A stretch of 64,000 nt of DNA from Sphingobacterium prati. Its GTDB lineage: Bacteria; Bacteroidota; Bacteroidia; Sphingobacteriales; Sphingobacteriaceae. Each line of letters begins with the position of its first letter. Position 1 is the stretch's first letter. The position numbers were made by a program, and so were the translations under genes. The stretch lies in contig NZ_JABJWY010000034.1 in NCBI RefSeq assembly GCF_013167215.1, positions 1,178,001 through 1,242,000 of the forward strand, in the 5' to 3' direction. The notes under the pieces were generated by a model. The model had not been told where the DNA came from. It did not search any database and worked only from the letters and a program-made list of their open reading frames with translations. Positions 37,424 to 45,955 of the stretch are shown here, in pieces.

Positions 37424-38626
37424 TTATTTACTAAAAACTGCATTCAATTTTGCATCAAGATCAGCATCAGATCCGCCTCCAGAACCATAGCGACCAATAA
37501 TAATACCCTGAGGGTCAATTAATATTTTGGTGGGAAGGGTATGGATCCCATAATGTTCGGATATGTCCTGAGAGCGGTCAATGACATTGTTTTCCATTTT
37601 AAGTCCACGAAGAACATGTTTCCAGATCTGGATTTGATCCTGTTCCACCGCTTTCTTCCATGCAGCTTCGTTACGGTCGTCATCAGAAATACCAATGATC
37701 TCAAAACCGGCATCTTTGTATTTATTATAGACACTGATCAAATGTGGATTGCCCTGTCTACAAGGTACACACCAGCTCGCCCAAAAATCGAGCAGTACAT
37801 ATTTGCCTTTATAATCCGCCAAACTAAGAGGTTTACCATCTATATCAGGTTTTGAAAAGACATAGGCAGGATTTCCCGGCGACCCACTACGCATTTTATT
37901 GATTTCATCAAAGACCTCTTTTCCATAACTGCTTTTTTTCACCTCGGAAGTGAAAGAATTGTATACTTTTTCAGCTTCCGCCAATGTCATCCCCGATATC
38001 TTAAAACGCATCAGATAGGCCGATACAATAGACTGTGGGTTTTTCGCAATAAAGTCACGATCTATTTCTTCCTGCTGCTTTTGGAAAGGCTCAAACTTGT
38101 CCCGAAAAGCATAGTTATCAATTTTCATCGCCTCTACCTTCTGTTCCATCTCTTTTAGCGCTTTGCTTGCTTTGGCGTATTCTTCATTACGCTTCTGATA
38201 CTCGGCACGCAGCGGCTCCATGGCTTTATTGATCGGTGCCTTTTGCTCATCGAGGCTTTTTAACTTATCGTTCTCTTTTGATCCGGTAAGTGTGCTTTTA
38301 TTTATGCTGTTCCGATCAAGCGTCATTTTCATTGTTGTAGGTTCAAGAACAACTGAAAAGATATTGTCAAACGAAAGTGCCTGCCCGCCCAAGCTGATGT
38401 AGCCAAATGTTGGCCCGGCAACAACTCCAGCAAATTTGAACTTCCCGTTAGCAACTACAACACTGTCTTTTATTTGCTTATCGTTACCCGTACCATAAGA
38501 CAGATGGACATACTTTCCGTTCAGCTCTGGGGCCTGTCCGTTAATCACAAATTTCTTTTGGGCTGACGCGGTTAACGTAGTCGCCATTAAGGCCATAAGC
38601 GCTATAAATTTATTGATAGTATTCAT
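37424..38626 (-). CDS. DUF4369-TlpA thiol-disulfide oxidoreductase, locus B copy 3
   Basis: A 400-residue exported protein (signal peptide ending TLTASAQ). Domains: DUF4369 (about residues 25-120, INGQAPELNGKYVHLSYGTG), a charged helical, possibly coiled-coil linker (about 125-190, rich in Lys and Glu), and a TlpA thioredoxin with DFWASWCVPC (about C286, C289). It is the first of the three tandem copies after SusD, with 91 bases between. It shares WKHVL and GRYGSGxGxDADLD with copy 2, pointing to a tandem duplication that has since diverged. Confidence 0.93.
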   Translation of the reverse strand: MNTINKFIALMALMATTLTASAQKKFVINGQAPELNGKYVHLSYGTGNDKQIKDSVVVANGKFKFAGVVAGPTFGYISLGGQALSFDNIFSVVLEPTTMKMTLDRNSINKSTLTGSKENDKLKSLDEQKAPINKAMEPLRAEYQKRNEEYAKASKALKEMEQKVEAMKIDNYAFRDKFEPFQKQQEEIDRDFIAKNPQSIVSAYLMRFKISGMTLAEAEKVYNSFTSEVKKSSYGKEVFDEINKMRSGSPGNPAYVFSKPDIDGKPLSLADYKGKYVLLDFWASWCVPCRQGNPHLISVYNKYKDAGFEIIGISDDDRNEAAWKKAVEQDQIQIWKHVLRGLKMENNVIDRSQDISEHYGIHTLPTKILIDPQGIIIGRYGSGGGSDADLDAKLNAVFSK

Positions 38627-38717
38627 GTTTTATCTCTTTAAATTTTTAGTTTTTGTTTATTCCTGCCGCTGCTTTTTAAGCCAGGCATATCTGCTATTCT
38701 GCTGATGTCAACTATCG

Positions 38718-40211
38718 TTATGGGTTCTGCACGAGGTTCGGATTGCTCGCAATTTCTTCATCCGGGATCTTCATCAGTATTTTTCCTTCGGTGGGTTGTA
38801 CCGTCATAGGCGAAGATTTGCCCGATGCATAATCGCGTACCATTGAAAGACCATTTCTAAATTCATCATAACTCGCATGACCTTCAAAGGCAAGTTCGAT
38901 TTTACGCTGTTTTAAAATCTCTTTGAACAGCCCCTCACCCGCTAAGTTCTCAAGCTCAGTCAATCCGGCACGTTTCCTGATGATGTTTACATCAGCAAGA
39001 GCAGCGGCATTTTTTCCTAATTTGACCAATGCTTCGGCTCTATTCAAATACATCTCTGCTAATCTTAGGTAACGGTATGGAGAACGACTGTATAACGAAG
39101 TATAGCCTATATTGTATTTATTGCAGGCCAAATGATCCTCCGGAAAGCCCGGTGTTATATTTTCGACATAGAATGCTTTTCTATCGTCCTTTTCATCAAA
39201 CAGGGAAAGAAGATAAGGGGAAGGTCGATAAAGCCCGCCTGTATAATTTATTTGTGAAGGCATCTTAAAGAGGTTAGCAATCAAACCATTCATAAATTCT
39301 CCATTAATAGCAAATATGTCTTCTTTGTTGTTCAGGTTGTCCGTATCGTAATATTTTTTAAAGGCATCTCCTTGTATAAGTTCATAGCCCCCTTGACGAA
39401 TGACCTTATCAGCGTATTCAAAGGCTTTTTGATTCGCTTCGTTATTTGGTGACGAAAAGGTACCGCCCCTGTAGAGTTCCACCCGGGATAATAGTGCTTC
39501 TGCCGCCAAACTACTCGCGTAACTATTGGATTTCTGCTGTTTAAATAATGGGACCGAAGTCTTCAGATCGGATACTACCTGCTCGTATATTTCCGCGACA
39601 GTTGCTCGTATGGGCGCGAGGCCCGGTGCAAATTCATCATTGACCACCAACATCACCCCCAGCGATTTTCCGTTGCCTTGGTAGAATGGCATTCCGTACA
39701 AACGGACCATATTAAAGTAAATATAACCACGAAGAAATAATGCTTCCGCCTTTGCCTGCAGAATTACGGGATTAGTTTCACCGTTTTTCACGTTGGCAAG
39801 CACTTTGTTAATGTGCAACAAGACGTTGTAGCTATTGCGCCAAAAGGCATACGTATAGGAGAGATCTCTATTTGAAGAATTAATATAGTCAAATAGGTCG
39901 GTATTCCGGTTTACTTGCGCATCAAGGGCACGTATGGTATTTCCTTTGGCTTCCGAAAGAAAAATCTGTAAATCCGTAAAGCCAATCCCAGTTGCACTTT
40001 CTGACCCGACAGTGATTAGGTTATAAATACCCAACACTGCTTTTGAATAGCCGGCCGGCGTATCAAATTGTCTTTCTTCAAAAATGACATTGTGCGGCCT
40101 CAGCTCATCAAGCTGTTTATTGCAGGATGTAAGGCCTAACAAAGTCAATGCGATTAGAACAACATATTGTAATGCATATAATTGTCTATTGTTATATTGA
40201 ATATTTTTCAT
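38718..40211 (-). CDS. SusD/RagB-family nutrient-binding lipoprotein, locus B
   Basis: A 497-residue lipoprotein (LTLLGLTSCNKQ, Cys30). It has the SusD/RagB pattern: an N-terminal helical half (ILQAKAEALFLRGYIYFNMV), then a C-terminal half with YRYLRLAEMYLNRAEALVKL, VNIIRKRAGL and QRKIELAFEGHASYDEFRNG. It binds substrate at the outer surface with the SusC encoded upstream, whose stop is ten bases away. There are no glycan-active enzymes in the locus, so a glycan ligand is not supported; the ligand is unknown. Confidence 0.94.
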   Translation of the reverse strand: MKNIQYNNRQLYALQYVVLIALTLLGLTSCNKQLDELRPHNVIFEERQFDTPAGYSKAVLGIYNLITVGSESATGIGFTDLQIFLSEAKGNTIRALDAQVNRNTDLFDYINSSNRDLSYTYAFWRNSYNVLLHINKVLANVKNGETNPVILQAKAEALFLRGYIYFNMVRLYGMPFYQGNGKSLGVMLVVNDEFAPGLAPIRATVAEIYEQVVSDLKTSVPLFKQQKSNSYASSLAAEALLSRVELYRGGTFSSPNNEANQKAFEYADKVIRQGGYELIQGDAFKKYYDTDNLNNKEDIFAINGEFMNGLIANLFKMPSQINYTGGLYRPSPYLLSLFDEKDDRKAFYVENITPGFPEDHLACNKYNIGYTSLYSRSPYRYLRLAEMYLNRAEALVKLGKNAAALADVNIIRKRAGLTELENLAGEGLFKEILKQRKIELAFEGHASYDEFRNGLSMVRDYASGKSSPMTVQPTEGKILMKIPDEEIASNPNLVQNP

Positions 40212-40221
40212 CTTTTACAAA

Positions 40222-43200
40222 TTAAAATGTCAGCTGCATCCCGAATAAAAACCTTCTTGGATTGGCAAAACCGGTACCCGCGCCACCATAGCTTGTGTTT
40301 ACCCCACCTAAGACTGCTCCTTCCGGATCTACGCCCACAAAATCCTTGTGCTTGATCACATATAAATTATCGCCGCTAACAAAAACATCTGCGCGGGCTA
40401 GCTTCAAGGCTTTTAACAGTCCAGTCGGTAAGCTATAGGTAAACCTGACATTACGCAAACGGGCATGGCTTGCATTTCCCCACATTTTGGATGAACGATA
40501 AGTGAGTGCAGTCCACGCATTCGGATCGGTGCTGAATACATCAGGATAATTCGCTTGCGTATCCCCGGGCCCTTGCCAGATATGCTGATTATCGGCAAAA
40601 ACAACATTATTGCGGCCAAGCCTAGGCGCAGTTGGGGCCTGAAAATTATTCACTAAAGACATCTGTGTATAGTTGCCCACCTGAAACCACCACTCTACAT
40701 TTAAGCTATAATTTTTGTATTGAAAGCTGTTGGTAAATCCACCGAAAAAGCGTGGCGTAGCCTGCCCCACCCTTTGCCAGTTGGCCAAATTGCTCACTTG
40801 TCCAATACCTTCCACGACTATCTTATTACCCCTTTCATCAAAATTATAATGCTGCATATTACCATTCTCAGGGTTGATGCCTGCAAATTGAATCGCTTTG
40901 ATCACATTGATATCTTCGCCAATTTTTCGGTAATATGATCTCGAATATGAATCCAAAAGCGAGTCCTGATACAGTTTGGTAAGTTTATTTTTATTATAAC
41001 TAAAATTAAAACTGGTATGCCAGTTGAAATTGGTAGACTTTACGTTATGCGTGGTCAACGATACTTCGATACCCCGGTTAACGATCTGTCCAACATTCTG
41101 ATATTGGGCTAATGCACCTTGTGCAGAGGGCAAACTGACCTGTTGTAAAAGACCATCACTACGCTTGTGGTAGATATCCGCAGACAAATTGATCCTATTA
41201 TTTAAAACAGCGATATCGAGACCAACATTGCTGTTGTGAAGTGTCTCCCAAGATATCATCGGATTAGCCAATTGCGTGATCACCGCGCCGATATTATCGA
41301 CCTGCTCATATCGACCTGTCTCCGAATAAAATGTAGTATTTAGGTATCCGTCGCCCAGGTCTCTACCCGATGTACCATAAGAAGCGCGAAGGCGCAAATT
41401 ATCAATCGCCTTAATATTTTTAAAAAAGTTTTCTTTGGATATATTCCATCCGCCACTGAACGAATAAAAAGTACCGTATCGTTTGTCGCGTCCAAAATTG
41501 GTCGTCGCATCTGTACGAACGGAGAACGAAGCCATATAGCGGCCTGCATAGCTGTAGTCAGCCTGCCCGAACACCGAAAAGGTGGCACGTTCCTGATAAT
41601 TTCCCGTCGGTCTATAAGGAAATCCATATGCCACATTGATCGCACTGCCGAAATTTTGTGCGCCCCCCATATTCCGCTCATTGGGCAATAGATTATACAT
41701 ATCTATGTCCATGATTTCTGTCGTTCTTTTGCCCCATTCTTGCCCTACCAATGCACTGATAACGTGATTACCGCCGACTGTCTTGTTGAAATTCAATGTA
41801 TTGGACGTGAGATAGTCAACGAATTTAGTATCGTCAATTTCCAGGGTGCCATTGGGTAAAACCGCACTTGCCGAAGAGAATAAATAAGGGTATCCACCAT
41901 ACTTTCCAGAAAATGAACGTGGGTCCAAGTAAGAATTGACATTGGTACCTACAAAATTGAGCGAGTTGGAAGTCTGAACGCTTAAAAAAGGAAGTATATT
42001 ATACCGCAGACTTATGCTGGCTAAATGATTTTGTACCTTTGTCAGCCTCGTATTATCGTAGCCCGTTTCCGCAAGAAAATTCTGCGTCCATGTTGTGTAA
42101 GCAGGTCCATAATTACTCGACTGTCGCACCGGCAGACTGTCCAACAGATTGCCGGCATTATCATACGGATACATAAATGGCTGAATCATATATAATTCCG
42201 GCAGCCCATTGCGTCTGGTTGTCCGGTCGATGATAGAGCTTACATTGATACGCGCATGTAATTTACTTGAAATAGCATGGTCAATATTAAATCTTATATT
42301 TTTTCGATCAAACCCATTATCATATAATGCTCCATTTTCCTTAAACCAACCGACTCCCATATAAAATTTAGTTTTATCGGTACCATGACGTACCCCTACC
42401 TCCGTATTGGTAAAATTTCCATTGCTATAAATTTTATCTTCCCAATTGAAATTACGGGTACGATCTTCATCCGTATAGACGCGGCGTTCGCGAATAAAAT
42501 CAGCAACGTTCGGAAATGTCGTCCGTATGGAAGGAGTTTGCTCCCAATAGCGTTTCATCTGTGTATCCATAAAATCAATAAGTTCGGCCGTATTCATAAA
42601 CCGGATGTCCCTTACTGGCTGTATTACCCCAGCCTGCACCCTCGCTTCGACTGTGCTTTTACCAGCCTGTCCCCGTTTCGTAGTCACGACAATGACCCCC
42701 TGGGCGGCCCGGGATCCATAAATAGCTGTAGATGCAGCATCTTTAAGCACGCTGATATCTTCAATATCAGCCGGATTAACGGCATCCTGTAAGGACTGAT
42801 AATTGGTGATCACACCATCGACAACAATCAATGGACCGAGGTAATTGTTTGTAGGGGTGGTCATTGACGATTGCCCCCTTGCAATCACCTGCCCTTTTGC
42901 CCCCGACTCCCCGGTACTCTCCGTAATATATAGACCGGTCGTTTTCCCTTTAAGCATCGATAGCACATTGGGGGTACTGACACTGTTACGAAGTTCCTCA
43001 CCCTTGACAGATTGTACCGCGCCGGTCACTTCAGAAGCCCGTTTGGTCATGTACCCCACCACGACAAGCTCCTCGAGGCTTTCAGCAAGAACATCCATCC
43101 TGATGGTACCTATATTTTCAGTCGCAGCCAGATTGAGGCGCCGATAGCCAAGCAACGATATTTCCAAAAAACTTTGTTTTGGTACGCTTTCGATATTGAT

Positions 43201-43737
43201 TTCTCCCTGGCTATCCGATCTAGATTCCTTTATAACACGTTTATTTGCCGAAAGGACCCTGATAGTCACGCCAATTAGGGGCTTAGCCAGCGAATCGACC
43301 ACGCGGCCCCTAACTGTTATCATCTGTTGTTGTCCATTATCGCCTATTTGCACCGGATTAGCTCCTGTTGAGCTATTCTCTCTTTCTCTGATTGTGATGA
43401 GCTTACCCTGTATCTTATAGCTTAGTTGTAAACCATGAATAATCTGCCGGATAGCTTGGTCCAACTCCATGTTTTTTATATCAATGGCAATTCGGGTATT
43501 GCTATTGACCCGCTTTGCAGACCACAGATAATGGTAGCCAGTTTGCTTATTGACTTCGCGGAAAGCCTCTTTGAGTGTGATGCTCTTGTTTTTCAGTGTC
43601 ACCTTTTGCGCGAGAGCCGTAGCACTTATCTGTAGACAGACCAAAAAGCAGCTGATGGTTGTCAGTGAAATTTTCATAATGTAGGGTTTCGTTCGACTAA
43701 AAAGCCGATGCACATCTTTTTTAATTATTTTATACAT
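40222..43737 (-). CDS. SusC/RagA TonB-dependent transporter with STN signalling domain, locus B
   Basis: A 1171-residue outer-membrane transporter. A long N-terminal leader (signal helix around residues 22-43) precedes an STN domain (about 48-115, ITLKEAFREVNKQTGYHYLW). A carboxypeptidase-regulatory-like domain (RGRVVDSLAKPLIGVTIRVL, about 143-215), a plug with VEDISVLKDAASTAIYGSRAA-type motif and a barrel ending RRFLFGMQLTF follow. The STN domain fits regulation through the upstream FecR and ECF sigma. Its leader shares CCTAACTAA just before the ATG with the locus A susC. Confidence 0.95.
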   Translation of the reverse strand: MYKIIKKDVHRLFSRTKPYIMKISLTTISCFLVCLQISATALAQKVTLKNKSITLKEAFREVNKQTGYHYLWSAKRVNSNTRIAIDIKNMELDQAIRQIIHGLQLSYKIQGKLITIRERENSSTGANPVQIGDNGQQQMITVRGRVVDSLAKPLIGVTIRVLSANKRVIKESRSDSQGEINIESVPKQSFLEISLLGYRRLNLAATENIGTIRMDVLAESLEELVVVGYMTKRASEVTGAVQSVKGEELRNSVSTPNVLSMLKGKTTGLYITESTGESGAKGQVIARGQSSMTTPTNNYLGPLIVVDGVITNYQSLQDAVNPADIEDISVLKDAASTAIYGSRAAQGVIVVTTKRGQAGKSTVEARVQAGVIQPVRDIRFMNTAELIDFMDTQMKRYWEQTPSIRTTFPNVADFIRERRVYTDEDRTRNFNWEDKIYSNGNFTNTEVGVRHGTDKTKFYMGVGWFKENGALYDNGFDRKNIRFNIDHAISSKLHARINVSSIIDRTTRRNGLPELYMIQPFMYPYDNAGNLLDSLPVRQSSNYGPAYTTWTQNFLAETGYDNTRLTKVQNHLASISLRYNILPFLSVQTSNSLNFVGTNVNSYLDPRSFSGKYGGYPYLFSSASAVLPNGTLEIDDTKFVDYLTSNTLNFNKTVGGNHVISALVGQEWGKRTTEIMDIDMYNLLPNERNMGGAQNFGSAINVAYGFPYRPTGNYQERATFSVFGQADYSYAGRYMASFSVRTDATTNFGRDKRYGTFYSFSGGWNISKENFFKNIKAIDNLRLRASYGTSGRDLGDGYLNTTFYSETGRYEQVDNIGAVITQLANPMISWETLHNSNVGLDIAVLNNRINLSADIYHKRSDGLLQQVSLPSAQGALAQYQNVGQIVNRGIEVSLTTHNVKSTNFNWHTSFNFSYNKNKLTKLYQDSLLDSYSRSYYRKIGEDINVIKAIQFAGINPENGNMQHYNFDERGNKIVVEGIGQVSNLANWQRVGQATPRFFGGFTNSFQYKNYSLNVEWWFQVGNYTQMSLVNNFQAPTAPRLGRNNVVFADNQHIWQGPGDTQANYPDVFSTDPNAWTALTYRSSKMWGNASHARLRNVRFTYSLPTGLLKALKLARADVFVSGDNLYVIKHKDFVGVDPEGAVLGGVNTSYGGAGTGFANPRRFLFGMQLTF

Positions 43738-43795
43738 TTGTTTGGTTAGTTAGGTATTAAATGAGTTTTCAAGATGGTTTGATAACGGCTAACTT

Positions 43796-43829
43796 AATGA
43801 TCGGGAGCGCTCCAACGCTCCTGATTATT
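43796..43829 (-). promoter_or_regulatory. Hairpin between fecR and susC of locus B
   Basis: A 14-bp imperfect stem around GGAGCG (43804-43809) and CGCTCC (43816-43821), extended outward with two G-T pairs, loop CTCCAA. It lies in the 166-base gap between fecR and susC. On the minus strand it lacks a following T-run, so it is more likely an mRNA processing or attenuation element than a full terminator. Confidence 0.4.
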
Positions 43830-43903
43830 TTTACGGTCCATACGTTATCTTTTTTGTCGCTTTTGTTCACTTCATAGGCTATCGGGTATTTGGTTTATAA
43901 AAT

Positions 43904-45073
43904 CTATTTTCTTTTCACGTATACAGTATTCGAATTGACAGTAAATTGGACTTCGCCCGTGCTCGCTAAGGCTTCCAATACAAAGCTTAAATTCTGGTTA
44001 CGGGGTAATACCCCTTCAAACTTCAGTTTTCGCAGACTTTCATCCTCATATTCCACCTGTACATTATACCAGCGGCCTATTTGATTTAAAATATGATTTA
44101 AGTCTTCATCAGAGAATGTAAATGTGCCATCTTTCCATGAGACATAATTCACTGGGTCGACCGGAACAAAAGAAATGCTGTTATTCTGAACAATAGCCTG
44201 TTGATTGGGTTGCAGTTGATGTAACTTTTTGTTGCCTTTCAGATTAATAGCCACTTTGCCTTCGACCAAAGTAGTCCGCGTAGCTTCACCCCGATAGGCC
44301 GAAATATTAAATGCTGTACCCAATACTTGTACCGTCTGAGCAGGTGTCTTAACGAGAAAAGGTACTTTGATCCGCTTGTTGTTCTGAAAAATATAGCTTG
44401 TAGCCACCTCAAAAAATGCCTCACCCTCCAGGCCCAATTCTCTAGGTTGGTCTTTACTTCTGATTTTATATGTCAATCTGGAGTCCGAATTTAACCAGAT
44501 CTTGGACCCATCTGCCAACATGATGTGGTAGGTACCACCTTTTGGCACTGTGATTACCATGTCCTGATGTACCGATTCATGGCTTTCCAAACCTTCGATG
44601 GAAGCTCCGTCTGCATACATGAGCTCATCACCAAAAACAATACTTTCGTGTTTATTGCTGAGCGCAATTTCTCTTCCGTCGGCAAGCCGTAATGAGGCAA
44701 TACTCGTACCCGGTTTTATCGTATTTCGTTCATCGTTATCCAAACGTAACAGCATCAATAGGGAGGCTCCGATACTGACCACTAGGAGCGCCGCTGCAGC
44801 TACCGTTTTCTTCCAATTCCAGTTTAAATAGCGCGTTTTAGATCGAGTGCTTCTTATATTTGCCAATACATTAGTTTCCAATTCTGTAAACCAATTCAGT
44901 TCAACATGTGGATACTCTTCCACATTGGCCGCCATTTCATTGTCGATCAACGAACGCAAACTTTGCTCCTGGTCATCCGATGCCAACAAAAGTTGAAGTT
45001 CTAACATTTCATCCTTGGTTAGCGTATCGTTCAGATATTTATTGAACAGCTCTTCAAATCTAGGGTGTTGCAT
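43904..45073 (-). CDS. FecR-type anti-sigma regulator, locus B
   Basis: A 389-residue inner-membrane protein. A cytoplasmic N-terminal anti-sigma part (about residues 1-75, FEELFNKYLNDTLTKDEMLE) precedes a transmembrane helix (about 90-112, KTVAAAALLVVSIGASLLML). The periplasmic FecR domain follows (VPKGGTYHIMLADGSKIWLN, then VLGTAFNISAYRGEATRTTL), with a C-terminal DUF4974/STN-like domain (LNHILNQIGRWYNVQVEYED). It should hold the locus B sigma factor inactive until SusC is occupied. It starts 95 bases after the sigma stop; a hairpin separates it from susC. Confidence 0.95.
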   Translation of the reverse strand: MQHPRFEELFNKYLNDTLTKDEMLELQLLLASDDQEQSLRSLIDNEMAANVEEYPHVELNWFTELETNVLANIRSTRSKTRYLNWNWKKTVAAAALLVVSIGASLLMLLRLDNDERNTIKPGTSIASLRLADGREIALSNKHESIVFGDELMYADGASIEGLESHESVHQDMVITVPKGGTYHIMLADGSKIWLNSDSRLTYKIRSKDQPRELGLEGEAFFEVATSYIFQNNKRIKVPFLVKTPAQTVQVLGTAFNISAYRGEATRTTLVEGKVAINLKGNKKLHQLQPNQQAIVQNNSISFVPVDPVNYVSWKDGTFTFSDEDLNHILNQIGRWYNVQVEYEDESLRKLKFEGVLPRNQNLSFVLEALASTGEVQFTVNSNTVYVKRK

Positions 45074-45168
45074 ACGTTCTTTTCTTACATATACGTTTGG
45101 AAATGAAAAACCAATGAAGTGAATTCAAAAAAAAATAAAGAAAATATAAAATTAGGTTTAAGAAATTG

Positions 45169-45774
45169 TTAAGCGTGCAACATTTTGGCTGAAAGCAATG
45201 CCAGCACTATAAGGAAAGATAAATCCGGCCGCTGCTGAAAATAATTTCTAAGTGTCGTATTTGCGTTTGTAATATGGGTATTTACTGTTGCCACCGAAAT
45301 TGACAATAAGCGGCTTACTTCTTCATAGCTTCGGCCTTCAATCTTACAAAGTATAAAGACACGTCGGCGCTGCGCTGGCAACTGATCAATTGCCTGATTT
45401 AAAATATCTTTCGTTTCCTGATTGAAAACCCCTTCCTCGATATGGGAATAAACTTCAGTAAGGTGCGTAAAATAGTCTGCAACAAGACGTTTTTCATGCG
45501 CTAATTTACGCAATCTGTCGTAGACCAAATTGCCCGCGATCCGATATAAAAAGGCATGAAAAGACAGCTCAATGTTGATCTCCTGCCTATGTGTCCAAAT
45601 ACGGATAAAGAGCTCCTGCAGCAGATCCTCTACTTCTTCTTGCGACTTAAGGATACGCATCATCGACTGCGCTAAAGTGCTTTTATATTTCGTGATCAAT
45701 TCCTTCATAGCTAATTCATCTCCATCCTTGAGGCGATTAATTATTGAAGTATCCACGAGACCATTGCTTTTCAA
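45169..45774 (-). CDS. ECF-type RNA polymerase sigma factor, locus B, with TTG start
   Basis: A 201-residue ECF sigma factor: region 2 about residues 20-90 (KYKSTLAQSMMRILKSQEEV, then LLQELFIRIWTHRQEI), region 4 about 130-185 (LPAQRRRVFILCKIEGRSYE, then VSRLLSISVATVNTHITNA), and a hydrophobic tail. The only start that keeps the whole of region 2 is a TTG at 45774: there is no in-frame ATG between it and the upstream stop near 45797, and the next ATG (codon 23) is inside region 2. It heads the locus B operon sigma, fecR, susC, susD, three tlpA. Confidence 0.92.
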   Translation of the reverse strand: MKSNGLVDTSIINRLKDGDELAMKELITKYKSTLAQSMMRILKSQEEVEDLLQELFIRIWTHRQEINIELSFHAFLYRIAGNLVYDRLRKLAHEKRLVADYFTHLTEVYSHIEEGVFNQETKDILNQAIDQLPAQRRRVFILCKIEGRSYEEVSRLLSISVATVNTHITNANTTLRNYFQQRPDLSFLIVLALLSAKMLHA

Positions 45775-45824
45775 ATCGATGCTTTTATTAGGTCTCTAAA
45801 GGTAGTTAATCACAGGTAAAACTC

Positions 45825-45832
45825 CAAATTTA
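45825..45832 (-). promoter_or_regulatory. Candidate -7 box for the locus B sigma gene
   Basis: CAAATTTA on the plus strand reads TAAATTTG on the minus strand, matching TAnnTTTG, about 50 bases before the TTG start. A clear -33 TTG is lacking. A separate inverted repeat GGCCAA/TTGGCC at 45881-45904 lies nearer the end of the GH2 gene and might serve as its transcript end, though it has no T-run. Confidence 0.4.
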
Positions 45833-45955
45833 CAACCTATCAAGTTTCTAAACCTTATCTCCGGGTACACAGGATCACTGGGCCAACAGCAATTGCCATT
45901 GGCCACCCACCTTTCGCCTAATAATCCAAACGAAGCATAAAATAAAACCCAGCCC

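Noticed and set aside
45881..45904. GGCCAA/TTGGCC inverted repeat after the GH2 gene as a terminator
   Set aside because: The stem is short with a 12-base loop and there is no T-run on the transcribed strand, so it is mentioned only as a possibility.
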